A stretch of DNA of 53,901 bases, taken from assembly GCA_044227505.1 (NCBI GenBank), contig JBGAWP010000022.1:1-53901 (forward strand), given 5' to 3'. How positions within the stretch are numbered: the first letter of the stretch is position 1; each line of letters starts with the position of its first letter. The notes under the pieces are model-generated. The model was not told the origin of the DNA. It searched no databases and worked only from the letters and a program-made list of their open reading frames with translations. Shown here in pieces: positions 8,614 through 16,759 of this stretch. A program made the translations under genes and the position numbers. The DNA is from UBA7236 sp044227505. GTDB taxonomy: Bacteria; Bacteroidota; Bacteroidia; Chitinophagales; BACL12.

Positions 8614-11600
8614 TTATTTTGCAATCACCATCTGCTTTGTGGCAATTGTATTTCCATTGACAATTAAAGTATAGGAATAGGTGCCACCGCTGAGTAATCC
8701 TGCTTCGATATCGAGCTGCGTTTCTCCGCAGGAAACGGGAATAACGCGGGCTATTCTTCCGGTAGAAATTTCATTAAATACGATGCTGGCATCCGTGCAA
8801 TCTTTTGGAATACGGAATGGGATAATAGTGGAATTTTCAAATGGATTAGGAATATTTTGACCCAATAATGCATCCCTGTTTGAACTTTCTAAACTCATCC
8901 TTACCAAACCGTCACTTGAATTAGATTTATCGCTCGTAAGTAGCATTTCAAGGTCGGTAATTTTTTGAGTTAGCGCATCAATTTGTTTTTGCTGATTTTG
9001 AATAATTGCATCCTGTGATTTATTTTCTTCTTCATCGCTTGTATTTTTTGCATCCAATTCCTGAACTGCTTTCACCAATGGCACAACAAATTCCGCATAT
9101 CGCAATCCATACAACGAATTTTCATTTTCCGGTTTATCAACCCCTGAAAAATCATATCCTATTTTATTAGCCGCAGCTTCCACATCTTGTGCAATAAATC
9201 CGGTATATATGGTTTTGGATTTTTCTTCTTTTGCTTTTTTATTTAGTGAAGAGTTGGAATTTTCTATTACATCACCTGAATTATCTTCTTTCAGAAATTC
9301 ACTGATTCCATTAACATCCAAATTATAAGTAACAGGTTTTAATGCATTAATAAATTCGAGCCCCGGAACATTTTCCTGAATATTCTTTTTATATCTGCTG
9401 TCGCTGATATTCGTCCAGTTGGCATATCCACCAATACTTGTTACAGTTGAGCTTCCAATTCTTGCCTGATTGTTTGCGGTTATGCGACTCGCACTCCCTA
9501 CCGCGGTGCTATTTGTTAAGTCGGTGTCATCAGGCTGGTCGGCATCATATCCTAAATAAGTGCAAAATGTACTATTGTCATTTACACTCGCCGCAGAATG
9601 TCCGTATGCGCTGTTGTAGGAACCGATGGAATTAGAATATAATGCAATATTACCGGTTGCAGTATTATAATTTCCGGTTGTGTTATTGATCAATGATTCG
9701 TTTCCTAAAGCAGTATTGAAATTACCGGTGGTATTATCAAACATAGATTGGAAGCCTATTGCAGTATTATTTGTTCCGGTTGAATTGGTGCGCATTGCAT
9801 CATTTCCTGTTGCAGTATTTTGTGTACCGGTAGTATTATTATACATTGTTTGATGCCCAACGGAAACGTTGCTGTTTCCTGTGCTATTTGTATAAAGAGA
9901 ATTATTTCCAATTGCAGTATTATAATTTCCATCAGTGTTATTATATAGTGATTGATGGCCGTTTGCAGTATTGTAATCACCATATAAATTATTATACATA
10001 GCATCGTATCCACTTGCCGTATTATTAAATCCGGTTGTGTTAGAATTTAATGCCTGCGCGCCAACAGCAGTATTTTTAAATCCAGATGTATTGGATGTAA
10101 GGGATTTATATCCATAAGCCGAATTGCCATATCCCTGTGTGTTAAATAACATTGATTTAAATCCGGTAGCCGTGTTATAATATCCGATATTATTTTCATA
10201 CAATGCTTTTGAACCAACTGCCGTATTGCCATTTCCTTGTAAAATACCTCCCGCGCCTATTCCATTGTTATATAAAGCAGAGTCGCCAATTGCAACAGTG
10301 TTGTTGATAGTAGTATTTGAATATAATGCACTTTGGCCAACAGCCACATTATTTGATCCTGAAGTATTTAATTGCATAACTTTATAACCAACAGCCACAT
10401 TTCCATTTCCAGTGCCATTTGAATATAAAGCAGTTTCACCCAACGCAACATTTTTAGCGCCTGTAGTATTTGTGTAAAGTGATTGGTTACCAAACCCGGC
10501 GTTTGTTGCAGCGGTATTTGAATTTCCTGCATTACTGCCTGTAAATACGGAACCACCATTATTATTGATATAGTTTACATCGTCAATATAAATACTTTCA
10601 TCAGTATATATATTATTCCAGGAATTGGCAATATTGCCAAGTTGGAGTATATTATTGGCATTTGGCAATAATGATTGGTTAATTGCAGTTGTTGTTAAAT
10701 TGGATAATCCAAGATTTGCATCATCAGCAGGATTTAAATCTCCGGTATTTGAAATTACAGTATCGGTAATATTAATTCCGGCTCCTGCACTATAGGTAGT
10801 ATTTTCATCTGTGGATGAAATCACAAAATCGGGATAAGTACCGGAAATAGTTGTAGCTCCATCTTCGGTTAATGTAACAAGTTGATCAGGAGCAATATTG
10901 GAAATTATTGTTCCTGTTACATCAATACCGGTACCGGCTGTATAAATCGTGTTGAGATCCGTAGAATTAATAGTAAAATTTGGATAGGTTCCGCTAACAA
11001 CTGTGGCACCGGTTCCTATTAATGTAACTATTTGATCAGGTGATGTATTATTGATCATGCTTCCGGTGATATTGATTCCGGTTCCCGCTAAATAATTTAT
11101 TCCAATATCAGACGCCCATCCTAAATTGCCGGCGCCATCTGTTTTTAAATATTGTCCGGTTGTTCCGTCGGTAGCAGGAAGAACCCAATTTTTATTATTG
11201 GAAATGTTATCGGGTGCTTTAAATCCGACATAATTCACACCATTTGCTGCTAGTTCCTGAAAACGCAGGCTTCCTGTGTTTCCTGTTAATATGCCGTATG
11301 GATTTATTTTTATGGCAGCGGCATTTGTTGAAGTTACTTCCAATGCCGCGTTTGGTGTTGTTGTTGAACCAATTGCTAAAAAACCTTTAATATAGGCATT
11401 GCCATTTCCGCCCTGCCAAAATACAGGAGCTCCCGTGCCATCGCGGAATTCATATCGGCTATTGGTCGAACTGAAAACTAACCCGAAATTCGGATTACCC
11501 TGAAAACGAAATGCAAATCTATCGCCCCCAACCAGGTAATCTGCATTACCGGTAAAACTCAGGTCGCCATCGGCTGCAAAGCGCGCGTAGTCTGCTATTC

Positions 11601-11754
11601 CGCCTAATTGAGTTATGCCGCCATTTACCTGAAATAATTGTGTTGGGGTAAAGGTTCCAACACCAACATTTCCAGTAGTTGGAAATGTATTTGTTTGTGC
11701 TATTAACGAAACACTGGTCGTTAGATAGCAAACAACGAGGAGTAATTGTTTCAT
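8614..11754 (-). CDS. T9SS-exported adhesin with S74 chaperone domain and 17-residue repeats
   Basis: 1046 residues. Order: signal peptide (1-20); two copies of a 50-residue unit plus a partial third (about 221-340, YxAGTGI...SGTYPxF); about 17 tandem 17-residue units of the type NTAIGNNSLYTNSTGNS (418-713); an S74 endosialidase-type chaperone domain (SDSRYKKN near 785, then GFIAQDVEA and YAEFVVPLV); a coiled coil (about 905-950); and a T9SS sorting domain (NIPNPFENSTIIPFRIP to the end). Known S74 domains trimerise fibres and may self-cleave. The protein is likely a surface fibre. There is no phage gene nearby, so it is not a prophage tail gene. Codon-level repeats make it prone to misassembly. 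Confidence 0.88.
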   Translation of the reverse strand: MKQLLLVVCYLTTSVSLIAQTNTFPTTGNVGVGTFTPTQLFQVNGGITQLGGIADYARFAADGDLSFTGNADYLVGGDRFAFRFQGNPNFGLVFSSTNSRYEFRDGTGAPVFWQGGNGNAYIKGFLAIGSTTTPNAALEVTSTNAAAIKINPYGILTGNTGSLRFQELAANGVNYVGFKAPDNISNNKNWVLPATDGTTGQYLKTDGAGNLGWASDIGINYLAGTGINITGSMINNTSPDQIVTLIGTGATVVSGTYPNFTINSTDLNTIYTAGTGIDVTGTIISNIAPDQLVTLTEDGATTISGTYPDFVISSTDENTTYSAGAGINITDTVISNTGDLNPADDANLGLSNLTTTAINQSLLPNANNILQLGNIANSWNNIYTDESIYIDDVNYINNNGGSVFTGSNAGNSNTAATNAGFGNQSLYTNTTGAKNVALGETALYSNGTGNGNVAVGYKVMQLNTSGSNNVAVGQSALYSNTTINNTVAIGDSALYNNGIGAGGILQGNGNTAVGSKALYENNIGYYNTATGFKSMLFNTQGYGNSAYGYKSLTSNTSGFKNTAVGAQALNSNTTGFNNTASGYDAMYNNLYGDYNTANGHQSLYNNTDGNYNTAIGNNSLYTNSTGNSNVSVGHQTMYNNTTGTQNTATGNDAMRTNSTGTNNTAIGFQSMFDNTTGNFNTALGNESLINNTTGNYNTATGNIALYSNSIGSYNSAYGHSAASVNDNSTFCTYLGYDADQPDDTDLTNSTAVGSASRITANNQARIGSSTVTSIGGYANWTNISDSRYKKNIQENVPGLEFINALKPVTYNLDVNGISEFLKEDNSGDVIENSNSSLNKKAKEEKSKTIYTGFIAQDVEAAANKIGYDFSGVDKPENENSLYGLRYAEFVVPLVKAVQELDAKNTSDEEENKSQDAIIQNQQKQIDALTQKITDLEMLLTSDKSNSSDGLVRMSLESSNRDALLGQNIPNPFENSTIIPFRIPKDCTDASIVFNEISTGRIARVIPVSCGETQLDIEAGLLSGGTYSYTLIVNGNTIATKQMVIAK
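9616..10503 (-). repeat. 51-bp coding tandem repeats of the adhesin
   Basis: About 17 units of 17 codons, consensus NTAxGxxSLYxNTTGxx, diverged at DNA level. One unit carries a 7-residue insertion (GIGAGGILQGNG). Each unit probably adds a turn to a trimeric beta-roll-like stalk, so copy number would set fibre length. Confidence 0.8.
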
Positions 11755-12002
11755 ATCTTTTGTTTTGTTTAAATAAAATTGCAGATAAAGATAATTGATA
11801 AATTGTTAAATATTGATCGTAAATATCGAATCTGACCCGTTTGAAAGCTAATTGTTAATTTCCTTAAAGAATCATGAATAAACCACATAAAAAGTAGTGG
11901 GTTTTAATATAGGAAAGTATAAAAAGGGAAGACATATTTCGAAAAGTAATATTACGCAATACTCAAAAGGAAAGCATTTTTAATTTTTTACATATCCTGC
12001 AT

Positions 12003-13064
12003 TCACAACTTATTCTGCCATGCAATTTTGCCGTCATTTATACTTATGCATACCAGACTCTCATCTATCACAACAAATAATTTCCCGCCTTCTATAATAT
12101 AATCTTTCAACTCTCCCTTTGGAAGTTGAGCTGACGAAAGCACCCATTGTTGTTCAAGCGCATAATTAAAACACTCCAAAGTAATATTATCCCGGTCCAT
12201 ATTATCATACCCAAATAACACAAATATTTTTTCCTCTGGAAGATTTGCAAGAATTAATCCGTCTATCCAATATTTATCTGTTAATACATTAGTGCCATTC
12301 AGAAATAATTTTTTTTGAATTTCTCCGGTTAAATTAAATTGAAGATCAGACGGAAAATTTATTATTGTATTATCATCTTCCCAACGAAATGTTATTTCAG
12401 ATTTTTTATTGTTTGTAAATGGATCTAATAATATATCTGAACCATCTTCTCTTATCACTTTTATTTTATTTATAGCAAAATCAACCTGAAATGAATTTAT
12501 TCCTTTGATTTTACTTTGCTCATCCAAATTTTTCAATAAATCGATATCAATTTTGGGTTTACTTCCATCCGATAAATTAATTCCATCCACTCTATTATAT
12601 CTTGGGTTGTCAATCCATAAAATATTATTTATCAATTGCCAATTCCGGTTATTAAAATCACGAGGCAATAAACTGCGGTTATATTCATTACCACTATTTT
12701 TATCAAAATAATGAAGTCTGTAAACTTTATAGGTAGAACGCCCATTATGGTTCATAGAGCTTATAACATATAAAGATGAATCATTACTCGCAAAAATTTG
12801 TGGGGAATTATCGGCATATCCATATTGTTCTGCACAAATGCCTAGTATCGGAACGGTGAGTAATGCCGGTATAACAACAAAAGCGGGAAGTACATATTGT
12901 ATTTTGTTAAATACGCTCGAGGCCTTGAATAAATGTGAAAATAATCTTCTAAAAAATATAAAGTAGAATATTACAAAAAGAATAGGAATTGCAACTGCAA
13001 GTAAAAGCACTTTCGATACAAGATAATCAAAAAGCTCTAAGTTGTTTGCAGCAAGCATCATCAT
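12003..13064 (-). CDS. Membrane protein with C-terminal propeller-like domain
   Basis: Not assigned to a named family. Two N-terminal membrane segments (about residues 15-38 and 58-78) precede a beta-rich extracytoplasmic domain with repeated short strands; the end (VCISINDGKIAWQNKL) resembles a PQQ/quinoprotein propeller blade. The frame extends to a TTG at 13112, but the cluster of three ATG codons at 13058-13064 is a better start, giving 353 residues. It lies between the adhesin gene and a small secreted protein, same strand, with gaps of 154 and 248 bases, so an operon is unlikely. Confidence 0.55.
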   Translation of the reverse strand: MMMLAANNLELFDYLVSKVLLLAVAIPILFVIFYFIFFRRLFSHLFKASSVFNKIQYVLPAFVVIPALLTVPILGICAEQYGYADNSPQIFASNDSSLYVISSMNHNGRSTYKVYRLHYFDKNSGNEYNRSLLPRDFNNRNWQLINNILWIDNPRYNRVDGINLSDGSKPKIDIDLLKNLDEQSKIKGINSFQVDFAINKIKVIREDGSDILLDPFTNNKKSEITFRWEDDNTIINFPSDLQFNLTGEIQKKLFLNGTNVLTDKYWIDGLILANLPEEKIFVLFGYDNMDRDNITLECFNYALEQQWVLSSAQLPKGELKDYIIEGGKLFVVIDESLVCISINDGKIAWQNKL

Positions 13065-13218
13065 AAAATGAATCAAAAAAGGCTTTAATTTATATAACCG
13101 GTAAAAAGTCAATAAAATTTCAAGCGAAATAAAATCGCACGCATTTATTCCTGCCTATATTTCACCGTTTCAGGATTTATTTATAGGTCTCAAAAATTTC
13201 ACCGGTTAAAACTTCCTA

Positions 13219-13656
13219 TCAATTGGTCAAAGGACTATTCGCATCACAAACCGGCGGACAAATATTGGATCCATTGCGGCCTGTGGTATATATTGCTTCA
13301 GTATTGTCCTGGCCATCATCTGTAATACCCACTACTATAGAAACAGCTGTACCAACCGAGTCTTTACCATAATACATCCTGAATGCCGAGGTGTTTGGAT
13401 TTGTGCGTGCAACATTGTTCATCGCCTCCAGTTGACCAGACTCAATTCTTAATCCATTGATGCCTGATTCTGCCGCTTCCGGACTATTCCTGTAATTACT
13501 GATATTGGCTCTGGCCTCTGTTTGAGATACAGGTCTTGATTTATCATCACCCGCAGGTGCAAGCGACATCATCAATAAGGCAGTGGGAACAATTGTGCTG
13601 ATCGTTAACAAAATGGTCACCTTCTTGTACCATTTGATCTTTTGTGTAATTTCCAT
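13219..13656 (-). CDS. Small exported protein ending in a CPPVCD motif
   Basis: 145 residues: a short basic N-terminus, one hydrophobic segment (about 13-33) acting as a signal anchor or signal peptide, an Ala/Asn/Ser-rich linker, a beta-rich section (MYYGKDSVGTAVSIVVGI) and a C-terminus with two Cys in ICPPVCD. I have the impression of similar small proteins ending this way in other Bacteroidota, but no function is known to me. The Cys pair may form a disulfide in the periplasm. Confidence 0.5.
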   Translation of the reverse strand: MEITQKIKWYKKVTILLTISTIVPTALLMMSLAPAGDDKSRPVSQTEARANISNYRNSPEAAESGINGLRIESGQLEAMNNVARTNPNTSAFRMYYGKDSVGTAVSIVVGITDDGQDNTEAIYTTGRNGSNICPPVCDANSPLTN

Positions 13657-13736
13657 AAAAACGTAAATTTGTGAGGTTATTGGTTTTAAAAATTAGATTA
13701 CCGGTTAAAGATAACAATCTTTCAATAACACAGCCT

Positions 13737-13744
13737 TACTTTTG
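13737..13744 (+). promoter_or_regulatory. -7 box of the TPR-PorV operon
   Basis: TACTTTTG matches the TAnnTTTG consensus at every position and sits 26 bases before the ATG at 13770. The -33 element is not clear. Confidence 0.45.
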
Positions 13745-13769
13745 AACATACACAAGAATCACCTCATAT

Positions 13770-15602
13770 ATGACTGTACGATTTAATTTACAGGTCTTTA
13801 TTGTCCTGATATTTATTAATATATTCCCGGTAACTGCCAGCTATGATGCAGGGGGTGATGAATTAAATGTTCAGGAACACTACACCTTGCCTGCAATTAA
13901 TAAAATCGCCCTTGAAAAAAAACTGGAATTAGCAAACAAGGGCAAAGAAATGATTGCAGCTCTGGGTGAACTTGCCACGTATTATGTTGATTGGGAAGCA
14001 AACTATATCGCTGCTGATAGTTTGTTAAAAGCTGGAATTGAAATGGCTGAACTTTCATATGATAATATCCAATTACTGGAAGCCTACGCCAATTATTTAA
14101 TTGTAATCGACGATTATAGTTACAGTGCAACGATAAGTGAAATAATTGATAAATTGGAAAGCTATGGCAGTCAGTTAAGGCAACCTGCTGATATCTGGAA
14201 ATGTAAAATTGCTTTGGCAAAGGGTTATCTGCTCATTTTTAAGATGGATCAGGCAAAAGATTTTTCATATCAGGCCCTCACTACCGCTATTCAATTAAAA
14301 GATCAACAGCTGACCGCAAAAACACATCTTGTGGTTGGTGATATTCAACAAAAAATGAATAACAATGTGGAAGCCATCCGGAATTTTCTTGATGCCCTTA
14401 CTATTGCCGAATCTATTCAGGATGTTTTTTTGAAAATGGAATGTTATAATAATTTGTCGAAATTTTATAATCTCATTAAGGCATACGACAAGTCCATACA
14501 ATATAAACTTAAAGAACTAAATATTGCGGAAAACGCCACAAATCGGGATTCCTTGCGCATAATGACATTAAAATGGGATCTTGAAGTTATTGCCTTTAAT
14601 AACAGGACGCTGAACGAAAAACAATTGTATAAGATCATTGATTTTGCTAAAATTAACAATTTGCCTAAACTCAAAAAAAATGGCATCGCAGTGTTTCGTT
14701 CGCACTTGATCAAACAAAACGATTTCGCCCAGTTATATACTTTGTTTCATAATAATTATCCGGAGGAATTGGAGTATATTAAGGTGAATGATACCTCAAC
14801 TTATTATCGCTTGGAAGCATTTTTCAGAGAACACGACGGGGAAATTGATTCTGCCATGAAATATTATGAGATGGCATCCGCTCGTATCGATCTGTCGAAT
14901 GATAAATTGAGGAGATCGAGTTTTTATCTTCGATATGGCGATTTTCTCGAACGCTCAGGTTTTGTTGAGAAAGCCAGTGACCAATTTCAGAAAGCGTATA
15001 CCGTTGCATCGTCGTTGCCTTATTATGAGTTTATGTTGGAAGCAACAAATAAATTGGAAAAAAATTACCTTGCACAAGACGATTATGTTAATGCCTATAA
15101 ATACAGTCAGATAAACAGAAATATAGCTGATAGTTTAAGCAACCTGGTACAAAAAGAGGAGTTGCAACTTATAGAAATTGAAAATGAAGAGGTGTTAAGA
15201 GAACAGCGAATACAAAAAACAAAAGAGGAAACGAAAAGGCGCAATAACATACAGTATACAGCAATTACCATCATAATTGCATCCGCATTTTTATTGTTAT
15301 TAATATTGGGGGGATTTAAAGTATCGCCAACAATGATACAAATGGTTGGATTTGTTTGTTTTATTTTCTTTTTCGAATTTCTGATATTGTTATTCGATAC
15401 ATGGATTCATCATCTTACACATGGTGAACCATGGAAAATTCTCGGCATAAAAATATTACTCATGTGCGGATTACTTCCACTGCATCACATGGTGGAAAAA
15501 CGAATAATTCATTATTTGATCAACAATAAAATGAATTGGCGTGAACAGAAATTATTCAAATCGCGCAAAACAAAACCGGAAGAATTAATTCAACCAGATT
15601 AA
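13770..15602 (+). CDS. TPR protein with C-terminal membrane segments
   Basis: 610 residues. A signal peptide (ending near residue 24, VTASYDA) is followed by about ten TPR-like helical repeats (40-450), a charged coiled coil (about 455-490, EELQLIEIENEEVLREQR) and three hydrophobic helices (about 494-595) with several His near membrane borders (WIHHLTHGE, LPLHHMVE). The layout resembles Bacteroidota TPR sensor proteins, but no histidine kinase or DNA-binding domain follows, so signal output is unknown. Ten bases separate it from the PorV-like gene, indicating one transcript. Confidence 0.65.
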   Translation: MTVRFNLQVFIVLIFINIFPVTASYDAGGDELNVQEHYTLPAINKIALEKKLELANKGKEMIAALGELATYYVDWEANYIAADSLLKAGIEMAELSYDNIQLLEAYANYLIVIDDYSYSATISEIIDKLESYGSQLRQPADIWKCKIALAKGYLLIFKMDQAKDFSYQALTTAIQLKDQQLTAKTHLVVGDIQQKMNNNVEAIRNFLDALTIAESIQDVFLKMECYNNLSKFYNLIKAYDKSIQYKLKELNIAENATNRDSLRIMTLKWDLEVIAFNNRTLNEKQLYKIIDFAKINNLPKLKKNGIAVFRSHLIKQNDFAQLYTLFHNNYPEELEYIKVNDTSTYYRLEAFFREHDGEIDSAMKYYEMASARIDLSNDKLRRSSFYLRYGDFLERSGFVEKASDQFQKAYTVASSLPYYEFMLEATNKLEKNYLAQDDYVNAYKYSQINRNIADSLSNLVQKEELQLIEIENEEVLREQRIQKTKEETKRRNNIQYTAITIIIASAFLLLLILGGFKVSPTMIQMVGFVCFIFFFEFLILLFDTWIHHLTHGEPWKILGIKILLMCGLLPLHHMVEKRIIHYLINNKMNWREQKLFKSRKTKPEELIQPD

Positions 15603-15612
15603 TTGTATATCG

Positions 15613-16689
15613 ATGAAACTCAAATATAGTATATTGATTTTGGTTTTGTTGATGAATAACCATGTGATTCATACGCAAACACTGGTTAATAATTATGTGA
15701 ATCCCATCTACACCTATTTGCCTTTTTTACGCGCAATCCCTGATTCCAAAATTAGTGGCATGGGTGATGCCGGAATAGCTCAATACAATACAAATGCAAT
15801 TTTTCTCAATGGCTCTGCAATTAATTTCATGGAAGACTCCATTGGAATTGCCCTGAATTATAAAAGCAGTGGCAGCAGATTATTAAGTATTTCAGCATAT
15901 AATCGTTTCAGTGCTAAGAATGCAATCTCCGCAGGTTTGCGTTACAATGACCTTGGAAATGCCACTTATGCAACAAATAATGGATTACAAACGGTGGGTT
16001 CTTACGAATATTCACTCGATCTTCACTATTCACGTAAATTAAGTGAAAATTTTGCAGGCGGATTAACATTAAAATATATTTATTCAAAAATATTGGAAGG
16101 GATGATCATAAACGGCCTCGAAATGGCTCCTGCCTCTGTTTTTGCAGGTGATATTTCTTTTTTTTATAATAATGATATCACAATTAATAATAAACCTGCT
16201 GTATTTACATTTGGTTTGAATTTGTCAAACCTGGCAAATAAAATTACCTATACCTCCTCCGCTTACGAACAATATATTCCTTCTAATTTCGGTATCGGAT
16301 TTGCGCTCACTACCCAAATAAATGAATTAAATGTATTTACCATCGCATTTGATATGAATAAATTGTTGGTTCCAACTGTTTATTACAGCGATCAATCCAT
16401 TCTGAAAGGAATGTTTAATTCATTTAATGATGCACCAGGAGGGTTAAATGAAGAGTTTAAAGAAATTACCTTTTCTCCCGGAATGGAATATATTTATAAT
16501 GACCTGGTTTTTGTGCGGGCGGGATATTTTTATGAAAATCCATTAAAGGGACCCAGAAAATATTTTACCGCAGGTGCCGGTATTCGGTATCGGGATATAC
16601 AATTGGATGTGGCCTATCGATTTTTTAACAACACCCAACAACTCGTTGCAGAAAAAGTATTGTCAATGACACTTTCAATGGCTTTGTGA
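15613..16689 (+). CDS. PorV-like type IX secretion outer-membrane protein
   Basis: Outer-membrane beta-barrel protein of the PorV/LptO family. In the T9SS, PorV shuttles cargo from the translocon to the attachment complex. A signal peptide spans residues 1-21. The family hallmark near the mature N-terminus (NPIYTYLPFLRAIPDSKI and SGMGDAGIA) and the C-terminal barrel strands (YNDLVFVRAGYFYENPLKGP, FTAGAGIRY) are visible. The protein is 358 residues, slightly shorter than typical PorV. It sits directly behind a TPR membrane protein rather than beside porU, so it may be a paralogue with specialised cargo; a T9SS cargo gene lies next to it on the other strand. Confidence 0.8.
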   Translation: MKLKYSILILVLLMNNHVIHTQTLVNNYVNPIYTYLPFLRAIPDSKISGMGDAGIAQYNTNAIFLNGSAINFMEDSIGIALNYKSSGSRLLSISAYNRFSAKNAISAGLRYNDLGNATYATNNGLQTVGSYEYSLDLHYSRKLSENFAGGLTLKYIYSKILEGMIINGLEMAPASVFAGDISFFYNNDITINNKPAVFTFGLNLSNLANKITYTSSAYEQYIPSNFGIGFALTTQINELNVFTIAFDMNKLLVPTVYYSDQSILKGMFNSFNDAPGGLNEEFKEITFSPGMEYIYNDLVFVRAGYFYENPLKGPRKYFTAGAGIRYRDIQLDVAYRFFNNTQQLVAEKVLSMTLSMAL

Positions 16690-16710
16690 ATTATTGAAAA
16701 TAAATAAAAA

Positions 16711-16744
16711 AAATTGACCCGCAACATCGCTGCTGCAGGTCAAT
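16711..16744 (-). terminator. Intrinsic terminator
   Basis: Stem ATTGACC (16713-16719) / GGTCAAT (16738-16744) with additional inner pairing; on the minus strand it is followed by a T-rich run. It ends the propeller/T9SS gene and may also slow plus-strand readthrough from the PorV-like gene. Confidence 0.65.
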
Positions 16745-16759
16745 TCACAAAAGGTTTTT

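Noticed and set aside
9438..11731. Several open frames of 60-85 codons overlapping the adhesin gene
   Set aside because: They arise from the low-complexity 51-bp repeats read in other frames and strands.
8614..11754. Prophage tail-fibre region suggested by the S74 domain
   Set aside because: A signal peptide and T9SS sorting domain are present and no other phage structural gene lies nearby.
12003..13112. Longer start for the propeller-like membrane protein at TTG 13112
   Set aside because: Three consecutive ATG codons at 13058-13064 give a better start immediately before the first membrane helix.
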